Shown: one piece after another, positions 8,126 to 14,931 of the stretch
Position numbering within the stretch: position 1 is the first letter of the stretch
How the letters are laid out: each line of letters opens with the position of its first letter
Assembly: GCA_051002015.1 (NCBI GenBank)
Contig: JBPCMS010000016.1
Coordinates: 1 to 25,638 of the forward strand
Length of the DNA: 25,638 bases
From: JACDBE01 sp051002015
GTDB taxonomy: Bacteria; Actinomycetota; Acidimicrobiia; Spongiisociales; UBA5794
Direction: 5' to 3'
Made by a program: the position numbers and the translations under genes
The notes under the pieces: generated by a model
The model's database searches: none
Told to the model about the DNA's origin: nothing
Seen by the model: the letters and a program-made list of their open reading frames with translations, nothing else

Positions 8126-9321
8126 CGCCCGCTCACCGACACTCCGAATACATCCAGCGACTCCCGAACCTGCCGGACCGTGTCGTCGATGAGCTCGCCG
8201 TACACGTGGATGGTGGCGGTGGCTGCCTGCTCCCCGTCGAAGATCCGGTTCTCCATGTGCTGCACGTTGAGCCCGGAGCTGCGCAGGATCCCGAGCACCC
8301 TGGCCAGGACCCCGACCCGGTTGTGGTGCCGCACCGAGATGACGACCGTGCCGTGCGCTTCGCGGGCGAGGTTGACGCAGTTGCGGATCACCCCGCGCCC
8401 GAAGTCGTTCATGATCGCCAGCACCTCGTCGGCGATGGCGTCCTGCGACTGGTCGGTTGAGGCCCCGATGTGGTGGGTGGCGTAGACATGGGGATGCTTG
8501 GCCAGCGGCGAGTCGAACTCGGCGGTTCCTGCCGCCGGCTCGTTGGCGAACACGTCGAGGCCCACCCGCAGGTCCTTCTCGGCGATCGCCTCCAGCAGCG
8601 CCTCCTCGTCGATGATGTCGCCCCTGGAAGTGTTGATCAGAAAGGCGCCATCACGCATGTGGGAGAGGAACTCGCCCGAGACCATCCCGATCGTCTCGGT
8701 GGTGGCGGGGACATGAAGGGTGACCACGTCGGACATCCCGAGCAGGTCGAAGCGCTCGGGCATCACGGTGATGTCGAGCTCGTCGATCAGGGCCCGCTGC
8801 TCGTCGGTCCTGCCCGGACGCTCCTCGGTGGCAATCACCATGTCGAAGGCGGCCGCCCTCCTCGCCACCTCCGACCCGATCTCGCCCAGCCCGATGATCC
8901 CGAGGGTCCGCCCGGCGAGCCCGCGCGCCTTTGCGTACTCCTTCTTCCGCCACTGCCCCGAGCGCAGCGCGGTCACCGCGTCCGGGATGCGACGGTCGAT
9001 CGCCGTTATCAGACCCATGGTGAGCTCGGCGACGGCGACGGCGTTCTTGCCCGGCGTGTTGCACACGTACACCCCCCGGTTGGCGGCGGAGCGCCAGTCG
9101 ATGGTGTTTACCCCGGCTCCGGCCCTGATGATCAGGGCGAGCTCGGTGGCGGCGTCGATGACGTCTGCGGTGACCTTGGTGGAGCGGACCACCAGCGCCT
9201 CCTGCCCGGCTACCGCCTCGATGAGGGTGGTCTCGTCCGGGTTCCACAGGGTGAGCTGATGTCGGGAGGCGAGCACGTCGAGATGCGATTGGGGAAGCCT
9301 GTCGGCGATGAGGATCTTCAT
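8122..9321 (-). CDS. serA: D-3-phosphoglycerate dehydrogenase with C-terminal ACT domain
   Basis: Oxidises 3-phosphoglycerate to 3-phosphohydroxypyruvate with NAD, the first step of the phosphorylated serine pathway, in the cytoplasm. The start is ATG 9321 (MKILIADRLP...), 13 bases after the preceding gene; the longer open frame upstream is only the shadow of that gene. RAGAGVNTID (66-75) belongs to the substrate domain, and the NAD-binding GLGEIG is at 144-149. The catalytic set is Arg233 (TSRGD), Glu261 (FANEP) and His284 (HHIGAS). Residues about 325-395 form an ACT domain, usually the serine feedback site. At 399 residues it is the short ACT-bearing type without the extra ASB domain found in Mycobacterium SerA. 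The last bases overlap the DUF1015 start (TTGA). Confidence 0.95.
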   Translation of the reverse strand: MKILIADRLPQSHLDVLASRHQLTLWNPDETTLIEAVAGQEALVVRSTKVTADVIDAATELALIIRAGAGVNTIDWRSAANRGVYVCNTPGKNAVAVAELTMGLITAIDRRIPDAVTALRSGQWRKKEYAKARGLAGRTLGIIGLGEIGSEVARRAAAFDMVIATEERPGRTDEQRALIDELDITVMPERFDLLGMSDVVTLHVPATTETIGMVSGEFLSHMRDGAFLINTSRGDIIDEEALLEAIAEKDLRVGLDVFANEPAAGTAEFDSPLAKHPHVYATHHIGASTDQSQDAIADEVLAIMNDFGRGVIRNCVNLAREAHGTVVISVRHHNRVGVLARVLGILRSSGLNVQHMENRIFDGEQAATATIHVYGELIDDTVRQVRESLDVFGVSVSGR

Positions 9322-9334
9322 GGTGGCCCCATGA

Positions 9335-9745
9335 TCACACCTCGAGGTCGGCGGGGAGTGGACGTCCCCCGGCGTGGTCCAGCCAGTCACCTTCGGGGAG
9401 CAGCACCCCGGTCGAGACCGGGCCCCGCCACCGGTACACCCACGCCTCGGTCTGCGGCTCGAGCAGCGGCTCCGCCACCCTGAGGTAGCGGGAGGCGGCC
9501 CTGTCGTCGGATATGAAGCCCTCGAAGTCGTCGAGCATCGCCACCAGGTCGTCGGGAACGTCGAACAGGTCGCCCCGCACCATCCGGTCACCGGACACCA
9601 GCCCCGGATGCCAGCTCACCGCATACAGGTCGCCCCGGATCAGGCACGGACCGAGATGGGTGACCCGACCGGTGATCCCCAGCCGCGCCATGGCGCCGCC
9701 CCCGGGGCGCAGGGTCCCGTAGAAGGCGAACGGCAGCGAGGTCAC
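9335..9745 (-). CDS. gamma-glutamylcyclotransferase-like (GGCT/AIG2) protein
   Basis: Small cytoplasmic protein of the gamma-glutamylcyclotransferase-like fold, a family that splits gamma-glutamyl compounds to 5-oxoproline or related lactams. The signature FYGTLRPGG is at residues 8-16, and the putative catalytic glutamate is Glu75 in LDDFEGF; GDLFDVPDDL precedes it as in family members. The length is 136 residues, normal for the fold. The start is GTG 9745, with GGGGTGA about 7 bases upstream. It is the first gene of the minus-strand operon and ends 13 bases before serA. The exact substrate is unknown; many AIG2-like proteins are annotated only by fold. The 9746-9870 spacer is a divergent control region shared with the DUF885 gene. 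Confidence 0.82.
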   Translation of the reverse strand: MTSLPFAFYGTLRPGGGAMARLGITGRVTHLGPCLIRGDLYAVSWHPGLVSGDRMVRGDLFDVPDDLVAMLDDFEGFISDDRAASRYLRVAEPLLEPQTEAWVYRWRGPVSTGVLLPEGDWLDHAGGRPLPADLEV

Positions 9746-9870
9746 GGGCGGATCACCCCATTGCGGTCGAGCGGCCGCCAGCCCCGGTGCACCATTTGGG
9801 GCAGGCTAGGCCCCGAACCCTGGCTGCCGCCCGCTCGTTAGCCTTACCGCGCCCATCCGGAGGAGCCCGT

Positions 9871-11547
9871 GTGACCAATGACCATCCCGTCTTCGATCTG
9901 AGCGACAGGCTGGTCGACGAGCTGTGCACCCTGTTCCCGGACGAGGCCACCTACCTCGGGGTGGCGGGGCATGACGACCGATGGCCCGATCTGTCCCCTG
10001 AGGGGAACACGGCGGCCGAAGCGGCGCTCAGGGACATGCGGGGCAGGATCGACCGGCTCCCCAGGGCCGACCATCCGTTCGACCGGTTGGCGGTCGACGT
10101 CGCCAAGGACCACCTCGACAACCTGGTCGGCTACTACCACGCCCAGCTCCCCCTCCTCCATCTCAACTCGATCACCGGCCCGGTGCAGAACCTGCGCGAG
10201 ATGTTCGACCACATGGACACCGGATCGGTCGAGGGATGGGCGAACATCGCCACCCGCCTGGAAGGGCTGGGTGCGGCGCTCGGCGGTTACGTCGCCACCT
10301 TGGAGACGGGGCGGGCCGGCGGCAACGTGGTCGCCATCCGCCAGGTGGAGGAGGCGGTCCGCCAGGCCTCGGTTACCGCCTCCGAGGCGTCGTCGTTCGT
10401 CGCCCTGGTCGAGACGTACCAGCGAGCCGGCATCGGAGACGACGCCATGGCCGGCCGGCTGGTCTCCGCCGTCGACTCCGGAAGGGCGGCGTACGCCGAG
10501 CTGGTCGACTACCTCACAACCACCTACGCCCCGGCCGCCGTCGCCGACGACCCGGTCGGTGTGGACCGCTACCGCGTCGATGCGCGGCGAATGCTCGGCA
10601 CCGACCTCGACTTCGACGAGACGTACGCCTGGGGCTGGGACGAGATCGAGCGGATCCGGCGACGGATGGAGACGGTCGCCGCCGAGATCGTCCCCGGCGG
10701 ATCGATCGACGACGCCCTCACCGTGCTGAAGACCGATCCCGCCCGCAGCGCCAACCCGGACGATCTCGTCGTCTTCCTCGCCGCCCGCAACGACGAGGCG
10801 CTCGACCGGCTTGCGGGTATCCATTTCGACGTCCCCGACCAGATCAGACGCTGCGATGTCAAGCTGGCCCCTCCGGGCGGCTCGCTGGGCGCCTACTACG
10901 TCGGGCCCAGCGAGGACTTCACCAGACCGGGTTCGGTGTGGTGGTCGATCGAGCAGGGAAAGCCCGTGCCGCTGTACGACCAGGTCTCCACCGCCTACCA
11001 CGAGGGCTTCCCGGGACACCACCTCCAGGTGGGGATCCAGGTGTCGCTGCGGGAGCGGCTCAGCCGGCTCCACCGCATGTGCGTGTGGATGCCGGGGACC
11101 GGCGAGGGTTGGGCCCTGTACGCCGAGCGGCTGATGGACGAGCTGGGCTACCTCGACAAACCGGACTACGTGCTCGGCTTCCTCGCCGGTCAGATGCTCC
11201 GGGCGGTCAGGGTCGTGGCCGACCTGGGCAACCACCTCGGGTATCGCATCCCCGAGGGGCAGCCCTTCCATCCGGGTGAAGCGTGGGGCTTCGACACCAC
11301 CGTCGAGATGCTGGAGCGTTACGCCACCTTGGACCACCCCTACGCCGTCTCCGAGACCAACAGGTACCTCGGCTGGCCCGCCCAGGCCATCGCCTACAAG
11401 GTGGGCGAGCGGCACATTCTCCAGGTGCGCGACGAGTCGCGCAGGCATGAGGGCCACCAGTTCGACCTCAAGGACTTCCACCGCCGCCTGCTCGAGGTGG
11501 GCCCGGTCGGATTGGATCTGATGCGGAGCGTCGTGCTCGATCGGTGA
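9871..11547 (+). CDS. DUF885 family protein, predicted zinc-dependent peptidase/hydrolase
   Basis: Cytoplasmic DUF885 protein of 558 residues; no signal peptide remains once the correct start is used. The start is GTG 9871: GGAGGAG at 9859-9865 is 5 bases away, while the in-frame ATG at 9787 would place 28 unlikely residues in front. The conserved YHEGFPGHHLQ (His377-Glu378 to His384) and the downstream GEGWALYAERLMDE (from 411) are the family hallmarks. They look like a zinc-binding HExxxxHH site with a distal Glu, as in thermolysin-like helical metallopeptidases. Metal use is inferred, and no reaction is established here. A possible -10 TAGCCT lies at 9839-9844 without a clear -35. The gene is divergent from the GGCT-serA operon, and the sigma factor follows 36 bases after its stop. 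Confidence 0.88.
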   Translation: MTNDHPVFDLSDRLVDELCTLFPDEATYLGVAGHDDRWPDLSPEGNTAAEAALRDMRGRIDRLPRADHPFDRLAVDVAKDHLDNLVGYYHAQLPLLHLNSITGPVQNLREMFDHMDTGSVEGWANIATRLEGLGAALGGYVATLETGRAGGNVVAIRQVEEAVRQASVTASEASSFVALVETYQRAGIGDDAMAGRLVSAVDSGRAAYAELVDYLTTTYAPAAVADDPVGVDRYRVDARRMLGTDLDFDETYAWGWDEIERIRRRMETVAAEIVPGGSIDDALTVLKTDPARSANPDDLVVFLAARNDEALDRLAGIHFDVPDQIRRCDVKLAPPGGSLGAYYVGPSEDFTRPGSVWWSIEQGKPVPLYDQVSTAYHEGFPGHHLQVGIQVSLRERLSRLHRMCVWMPGTGEGWALYAERLMDELGYLDKPDYVLGFLAGQMLRAVRVVADLGNHLGYRIPEGQPFHPGEAWGFDTTVEMLERYATLDHPYAVSETNRYLGWPAQAIAYKVGERHILQVRDESRRHEGHQFDLKDFHRRLLEVGPVGLDLMRSVVLDR

Positions 11548-11583
11548 GATGCAACCGAAAGGCGCCCGTCGGGGTTCTCTTCC

Positions 11584-12168
11584 ATGACCGACCAGGAGCA
11601 CCGGCAGATGAGCCTTGACCACGACCCGCTGCGACCCCTCGCCCGCCGCCTGGCGACGGGCAGGGACGCCGCCTTTCCCGACCTGGTCGATGCGTTGTCC
11701 TCGCCGGTGTTCTCGTCGGTGCTGCGACTGACCGGCAACCGCCACGACGCCGAGGACATCACCCAGGAGACCTTCATCAGGGCGTACCACGCCCTGGGAA
11801 GGTATCCGGTCGACCAGGTCAGCGGGCTCCGGCTCCGGCCGTGGGTGTGGACCATCGCCCTCAACCTGTGCCGCAACCACGCCAGGGGGCGGAGCAGGCG
11901 ACCGGTGACCACACCGCTCGACACCGCCAACCACCCCGCCGACCCTGCATCGGCCGAGACCGAGGCGCTCGCCGGGATCGACGACGTCTGGCAGCGAAGG
12001 CTGGCGGCACTCCCCGACCATGTGCGGACGGCGGTGGTGCTGCGCCACATCGGAGATCTCGGTTACCCCGACATCGCCGAGACGGTGAACCGGCCGGTCG
12101 GAACCGTCAAGTCCGACGTCCACCGAGGGCTCGAACGGCTCCGGAGGATGCTCGAAGAGGAAGGATGA
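11584..12168 (+). CDS. ECF-type RNA polymerase sigma factor (sigma-70 family)
   Basis: 194-residue extracytoplasmic-function sigma factor. Region 2 spans about residues 30-95, with LTGNRHDAEDITQETFIRAY (core-RNA-polymerase binding and -10 recognition). Region 4 spans about residues 135-190, with LAALPDHVRTAVVLRHIGDL and a helix-turn-helix YPDIAETVNRPVGTVKSDVHRG (-35 recognition). A short Pro/Ala linker joins them. ATG 11584 is used because the codons that follow keep full G/C at position 3. ATG 11608 is a good alternative, since AGGAG at 11594-11598 lies 9 bases before it. No anti-sigma factor with a zinc-finger or membrane domain follows. Instead the stop codon overlaps the start of an Ada-type repair protein (ATGA at 12165), suggesting the two work together, perhaps in response to alkylation. 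Confidence 0.92.
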   Translation: MTDQEHRQMSLDHDPLRPLARRLATGRDAAFPDLVDALSSPVFSSVLRLTGNRHDAEDITQETFIRAYHALGRYPVDQVSGLRLRPWVWTIALNLCRNHARGRSRRPVTTPLDTANHPADPASAETEALAGIDDVWQRRLAALPDHVRTAVVLRHIGDLGYPDIAETVNRPVGTVKSDVHRGLERLRRMLEEEG

Positions 12169-12941
12169 ATCCCATGACCACATCTCCCGTGACTGAGGCG
12201 CTCGCCGCACTGGTCGAGCCCATCCCCGAGCACGTCACCACCCTGATCCTGGCCGGGGTCGGCCTGGCCGACCGGGTCGCCACCGTCGAAGGACCGCTGG
12301 GCCCGGTGCGGGTGTTCTTCACGGACGCCGGGGTGACCGGCCTGGTGCCTGCGGAGCGCTTCGACGAGTACGTCGCCAACCGCGCCACCCGACCCTACGT
12401 CGCCGTCGACGCCCTCCCCGATCCGCTGGCGAACCGGGTGCGCAAGGCGCTCGACACCGGCCGCCTGGGATCGCTCCGGGTCGACCTGTCCGGTCTGTCG
12501 GAGTTCCAGCAGGCGGTGTTGCGCAAGACCGCCGAGATCCCCCCGGGCGAACTCCGCCCGTACGGCTGGGTGGCCCGCGAGATCGGCAAGCCCGGTGCAA
12601 CCCGTGCCGTGGGGACCGCCCTCAACCGGAACCCGGTGCCGATCCTCATCCCGTGCCACCGGGTCAACCGCGGCGACGGGCTCGTCGGCCAGTACGGCTT
12701 CGGCCCCGAGATGAAGCGGCGGCTCCTCGTCCACGAGGGGCTCGACCCCGACCACCTCGATGCGGATGCCGACCGCGGGGTCCGCCTGGTGGGCAGCGAC
12801 ACCACCGGGGTCTTCTGCCTCCCCACCTGCCGCCACGCCAAGCGCATCACCGACCCCCACCGCGTAGAGTTCCGCGACGAGCGACGGGCAACCAGGGCCG
12901 GCTACCGCCCCTGCCAGGTCTGCCGCCCCGCAGCCGCCTGA
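12165..12941 (+). CDS. DNA-alkylation repair protein: O6-methylguanine methyltransferase fused to C-terminal Ada metal-binding domain
   Basis: Two-domain, 258-residue protein. Residues about 25-190 are a methylated-DNA-protein-cysteine methyltransferase, with the acceptor Cys164 in IPCHRV, the preceding ALNRNP, and SEFQQAVLRKTAEIPPGE of the DNA-binding helix region; it removes alkyl groups from O6-methylguanine. Residues about 205-256 form an Ada zinc domain with TTGVFCLPTC (Cys218, Cys222) and RPCQVCRP (Cys250, Cys253). These have the spacing of E. coli Ada Cys38/42/69/72, whose first cysteine accepts methyl from phosphotriesters. In classical Ada the zinc domain is N-terminal and joined through an AraC-type helix-turn-helix. 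Here the order is reversed and the AraC part is absent. The start ATG 12165 overlaps the sigma factor stop; ATG 12174 is an alternative three codons later. All catalytic cysteines are present. Confidence 0.9.
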   Translation: MNPMTTSPVTEALAALVEPIPEHVTTLILAGVGLADRVATVEGPLGPVRVFFTDAGVTGLVPAERFDEYVANRATRPYVAVDALPDPLANRVRKALDTGRLGSLRVDLSGLSEFQQAVLRKTAEIPPGELRPYGWVAREIGKPGATRAVGTALNRNPVPILIPCHRVNRGDGLVGQYGFGPEMKRRLLVHEGLDPDHLDADADRGVRLVGSDTTGVFCLPTCRHAKRITDPHRVEFRDERRATRAGYRPCQVCRPAAA

Positions 12942-12955
12942 CGCGGACTCTGTTG

Positions 12956-13097
12956 CCCCTCCCCCTACGGGGGAGGGTGGCTGAGCCGATCGCCGCAGGC
13001 GGACAAGCACAGCCGGGGCGGTTCTTTTTCCCCTCCCCCTATGGGGGAGGGGTGGCTGAGCCAATCGCCGCAGGCGGACAAGAACAGCCGGGGCGGG
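12956..13097. repeat. two tandem ~74-bp repeats, each headed by a C-rich/G-rich hairpin
   Basis: Unit 1 (12956-13029) and unit 2 (13030 to about 13097) align with one gap and a few changes: both read hairpin, GTGGCTGAGCC, ATCGCCGCAGGCGGACAAG, ACAGCCGGGGCGG. The hairpin of unit 1 is CCCTCCCCC (12957-12965) with GGGGGAGGG (12969-12977). In unit 2 it is CCCCTCCCCC (13030-13039) with GGGGGAGGGG (13043-13052), with compensated flanks and 3-base loops. A T5 run (13025-13029) lies between them. They may end transcription of the sigma/Ada operon or be a dispersed intergenic repeat family. There are too few copies, and no spacers, for a CRISPR. Confidence 0.8.
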
Positions 13098-13123
13098 GGA
13101 AGGCAGCCGGGGCGGGGGAAGAC
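13086..13123 (+). repeat. 19-bp tandem repeat forming a G-quadruplex candidate
   Basis: AGCCGGGGCGGGGGAAGGC (13086-13104) is followed directly by AGCCGGGGCGGGGGAAGAC (13105-13123), differing at one base. The four G-runs (GGGG, GGGGG, GGGG, GGGGG; loops of 1, 9 and 1 bases) between about 13090 and 13118 meet the usual rule for a four-layer G-quadruplex on the plus strand. It lies about 120 bases upstream of the aminotransferase start. Confidence 0.6.
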
Positions 13124-13182
13124 AGCCAGACCGGGCCGGGCCACCGTCTCGGTATCCCACCCCGCCTCGCAGAGCCTCGGCA

Positions 13183-13201
13183 CCCCTCCCAATGGGAGGG
13201 G
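13183..13201. repeat. third C-rich hairpin of the same spacer
   Basis: CCCCTCCC (13183-13190) pairs perfectly with GGGAGGGG (13194-13201) around an AAT loop. It resembles the heads of the two tandem repeats at 12956-13097 and may be a degenerate third copy. It ends 27 bases before the predicted -10 element of the next gene. The rest of the 12942-13239 spacer shows no gene. Confidence 0.6.
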
Positions 13202-13227
13202 AAACAGGAGCGGAAGCTTGGCGGGAC

Positions 13228-13242
13228 TACGCTTTCGGGGTG
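13228..13242 (+). promoter_or_regulatory. -10 element and leaderless start of the aminotransferase-like gene
   Basis: TACGCT (13228-13233) fits the actinobacterial TANNNT -10 pattern. Six bases follow, then GTG at 13240, so transcription would start on the first base of the start codon. No Shine-Dalgarno sequence lies upstream of the GTG, which agrees with a leaderless mRNA. No TTG-type -35 is seen at the expected distance. Confidence 0.5.
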
Positions 13243-14931
13243 AGCTCCGACGCCTTGATCGAGACGATCCGGTCCTCCGTCATCGGCGACGACGTCGCCG
13301 TCGACGGACCGTTCGGGCCGCACCGTGTCACCTATGCCGACTACACCGCCTCGGGCCGGGCCCTCACCTTCATCGAGGAGTTCATCACCGAGGCGGTGCT
13401 GCCCCTGTACGCCAACACCCACACCGAGTCCTCGGGCACGGGTCTGCAGACCACCCGGCTACGCGAGGAGGCGCGCCACATCGTGCGCCGCTGCGTCGGG
13501 GCCACGGATGAGCACGCCGTGCTCTTCTCCGGCTCGGGCATGACCGGGGCGATGGACAAGCTGATCGGGGTGCTCGGGCTGCGGATCCCGGCCAACCTCG
13601 AAGACCGCTACCGGCTCAGCGACAGCATTCCCCAGGACGACCGCCCGGTGGTCTTCATCGGGCCGTACGAGCACCACTCCAACGAGCTGCCGTGGCGGGA
13701 GTCGCTCGCCGAGGTGATCACCATCCCCGAGGACGCCGACGGCCACATCGACCTGGCTGTGCTCGACAAGGAGCTGACCACGTACGCCGACCGGCCGCTG
13801 CGGATCGGCTCGTTCTCGGCGGCATCCAACGTCACCGGGATCCTCAGCGATGTCGACGCCATCTCGACGCTGCTCCACCGCCACGGTGCCCTGTCGTTCT
13901 GGGATTACGCCGCCGCCGCGCCATACGTGGGGATCGACATGCGCAGCCCCGCGGACGGCAACCCGGCATACCTCGACGCCATCGTGCTCTCCCCCCACAA
14001 GCTGATCGGCGGACCGGGGACCCCTGGCCTGCTGGTGGCCCGCAAGGAGCTGTTCACCAACCGGGTGCCCGCCGTCCCCGGTGGGGGCACCATCTCGTAC
14101 GTCAACTCGATCGGGCATCTCTACCTCGACGACATCGAGATGCGCGAGGAGGGCGGCACCCCGGACATCGTCGGCTCGATCCGCACCGGGCTGATCTTCC
14201 AGCTCAAGGAGGCGGTCGGGGTCGCCGCCATCCGGCAGCGCGAGGAGTCGTTCGTGACCAGGGCGGTCGCCACCTGGTCGGCGAACCCCAACATCAACGT
14301 CCTCGGCAACCACGACGCCGAGCGTCTCTCGATCGTGTCGTTCGTGGTACGCCACGGCGAGCGGCTGCTCCACCACAACTTCGTGGTGGCGGTGCTAAAC
14401 GACCTGTTCGGCGTCCAGTCACGGGGCGGGTGCTCGTGCGCCGGCCCGTACGGCCACGTCCTGCTCGGGATCGACCTGGAGACGTCGCGCGTGATCGAAC
14501 GTGAGGTTGTGCGGGGCTGCAACGGGATCAAGCCGGGTTGGGTGCGGGTCAACTTCAACTACTTCATCTCGGAGGCGGTGTTCTCGTTCATCGTCGACGC
14601 CGTCAACCTGGTCGCCGCCCAGGGCTGGCGCCTGCTCCCCTACTACGCCTTCGACCCGCCCACCGGTTTGTGGCGGCACCGCGACCCGGCCCCCGATCCC
14701 GCCTTCAGCCTCGACTCGATCGGCTACGTCGACGGGATCATGCGGTGGCAGCATGAGCCCCGCAGCCACTCGGACGGCGACCTCGCCGGCTACCTGACCG
14801 ACGCCGCCGCCCTGTTCGCCCGGCTCGCCACCGAGCCGCCACCGCCGGCGATGGATCGTCACCAGTCGACCGAGGACTTCGAGTATCTCCGCTGGTTCCC
14901 GCTTCCCGACGAAGCCGCCCCCGCTCCGTGA
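13240..14931 (+). CDS. class V aminotransferase-fold PLP enzyme (cysteine desulfurase/selenocysteine lyase-like), long form
   Basis: PLP-dependent enzyme of fold type I, class V (NifS/SufS/epimerase group), predicted cytoplasmic. GTG 13240 is taken as start because a -10 element lies 6 bases upstream; the ATG at 13192 lies inside a hairpin. The body shows DYTASGRALTFIEEF, YANTHTESSGTG, LFSGSGMTGAMDKL (cofactor phosphate region), FWDYAAAAPYVGIDM (Asp that binds the pyridine nitrogen) and LSPHKLIGGPGTPG with the PLP lysine Lys254. RGGCSCAGPYGH (Cys398, Cys400) sits where desulfurases carry their catalytic cysteine, so sulfur or selenium chemistry is possible but unproven. At 563 residues it is about 150 longer than SufS; the extra part is mainly C-terminal (after about 450) and has no domain I recognise. 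The stop overlaps the next start (GTGA at 14928). Confidence 0.85.
   Translation: MSSDALIETIRSSVIGDDVAVDGPFGPHRVTYADYTASGRALTFIEEFITEAVLPLYANTHTESSGTGLQTTRLREEARHIVRRCVGATDEHAVLFSGSGMTGAMDKLIGVLGLRIPANLEDRYRLSDSIPQDDRPVVFIGPYEHHSNELPWRESLAEVITIPEDADGHIDLAVLDKELTTYADRPLRIGSFSAASNVTGILSDVDAISTLLHRHGALSFWDYAAAAPYVGIDMRSPADGNPAYLDAIVLSPHKLIGGPGTPGLLVARKELFTNRVPAVPGGGTISYVNSIGHLYLDDIEMREEGGTPDIVGSIRTGLIFQLKEAVGVAAIRQREESFVTRAVATWSANPNINVLGNHDAERLSIVSFVVRHGERLLHHNFVVAVLNDLFGVQSRGGCSCAGPYGHVLLGIDLETSRVIEREVVRGCNGIKPGWVRVNFNYFISEAVFSFIVDAVNLVAAQGWRLLPYYAFDPPTGLWRHRDPAPDPAFSLDSIGYVDGIMRWQHEPRSHSDGDLAGYLTDAAALFARLATEPPPPAMDRHQSTEDFEYLRWFPLPDEAAPAP

Noticed and set aside
9322..9591. N-terminal extension of serA
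   Set aside because: These bases encode the GGCT-like protein in another frame; the family N-terminus starts at ATG 9321.
9844..12210. 788-codon open frame on the minus strand opposite the DUF885 and sigma factor genes
   Set aside because: It is antisense to two genes with clear family motifs; long stop-free antisense frames are expected at this GC content, and the translation is low-complexity without motifs.
12956..13123. Possible CRISPR array
   Set aside because: Only two tandem units with no unique spacers between them and no cas genes nearby.
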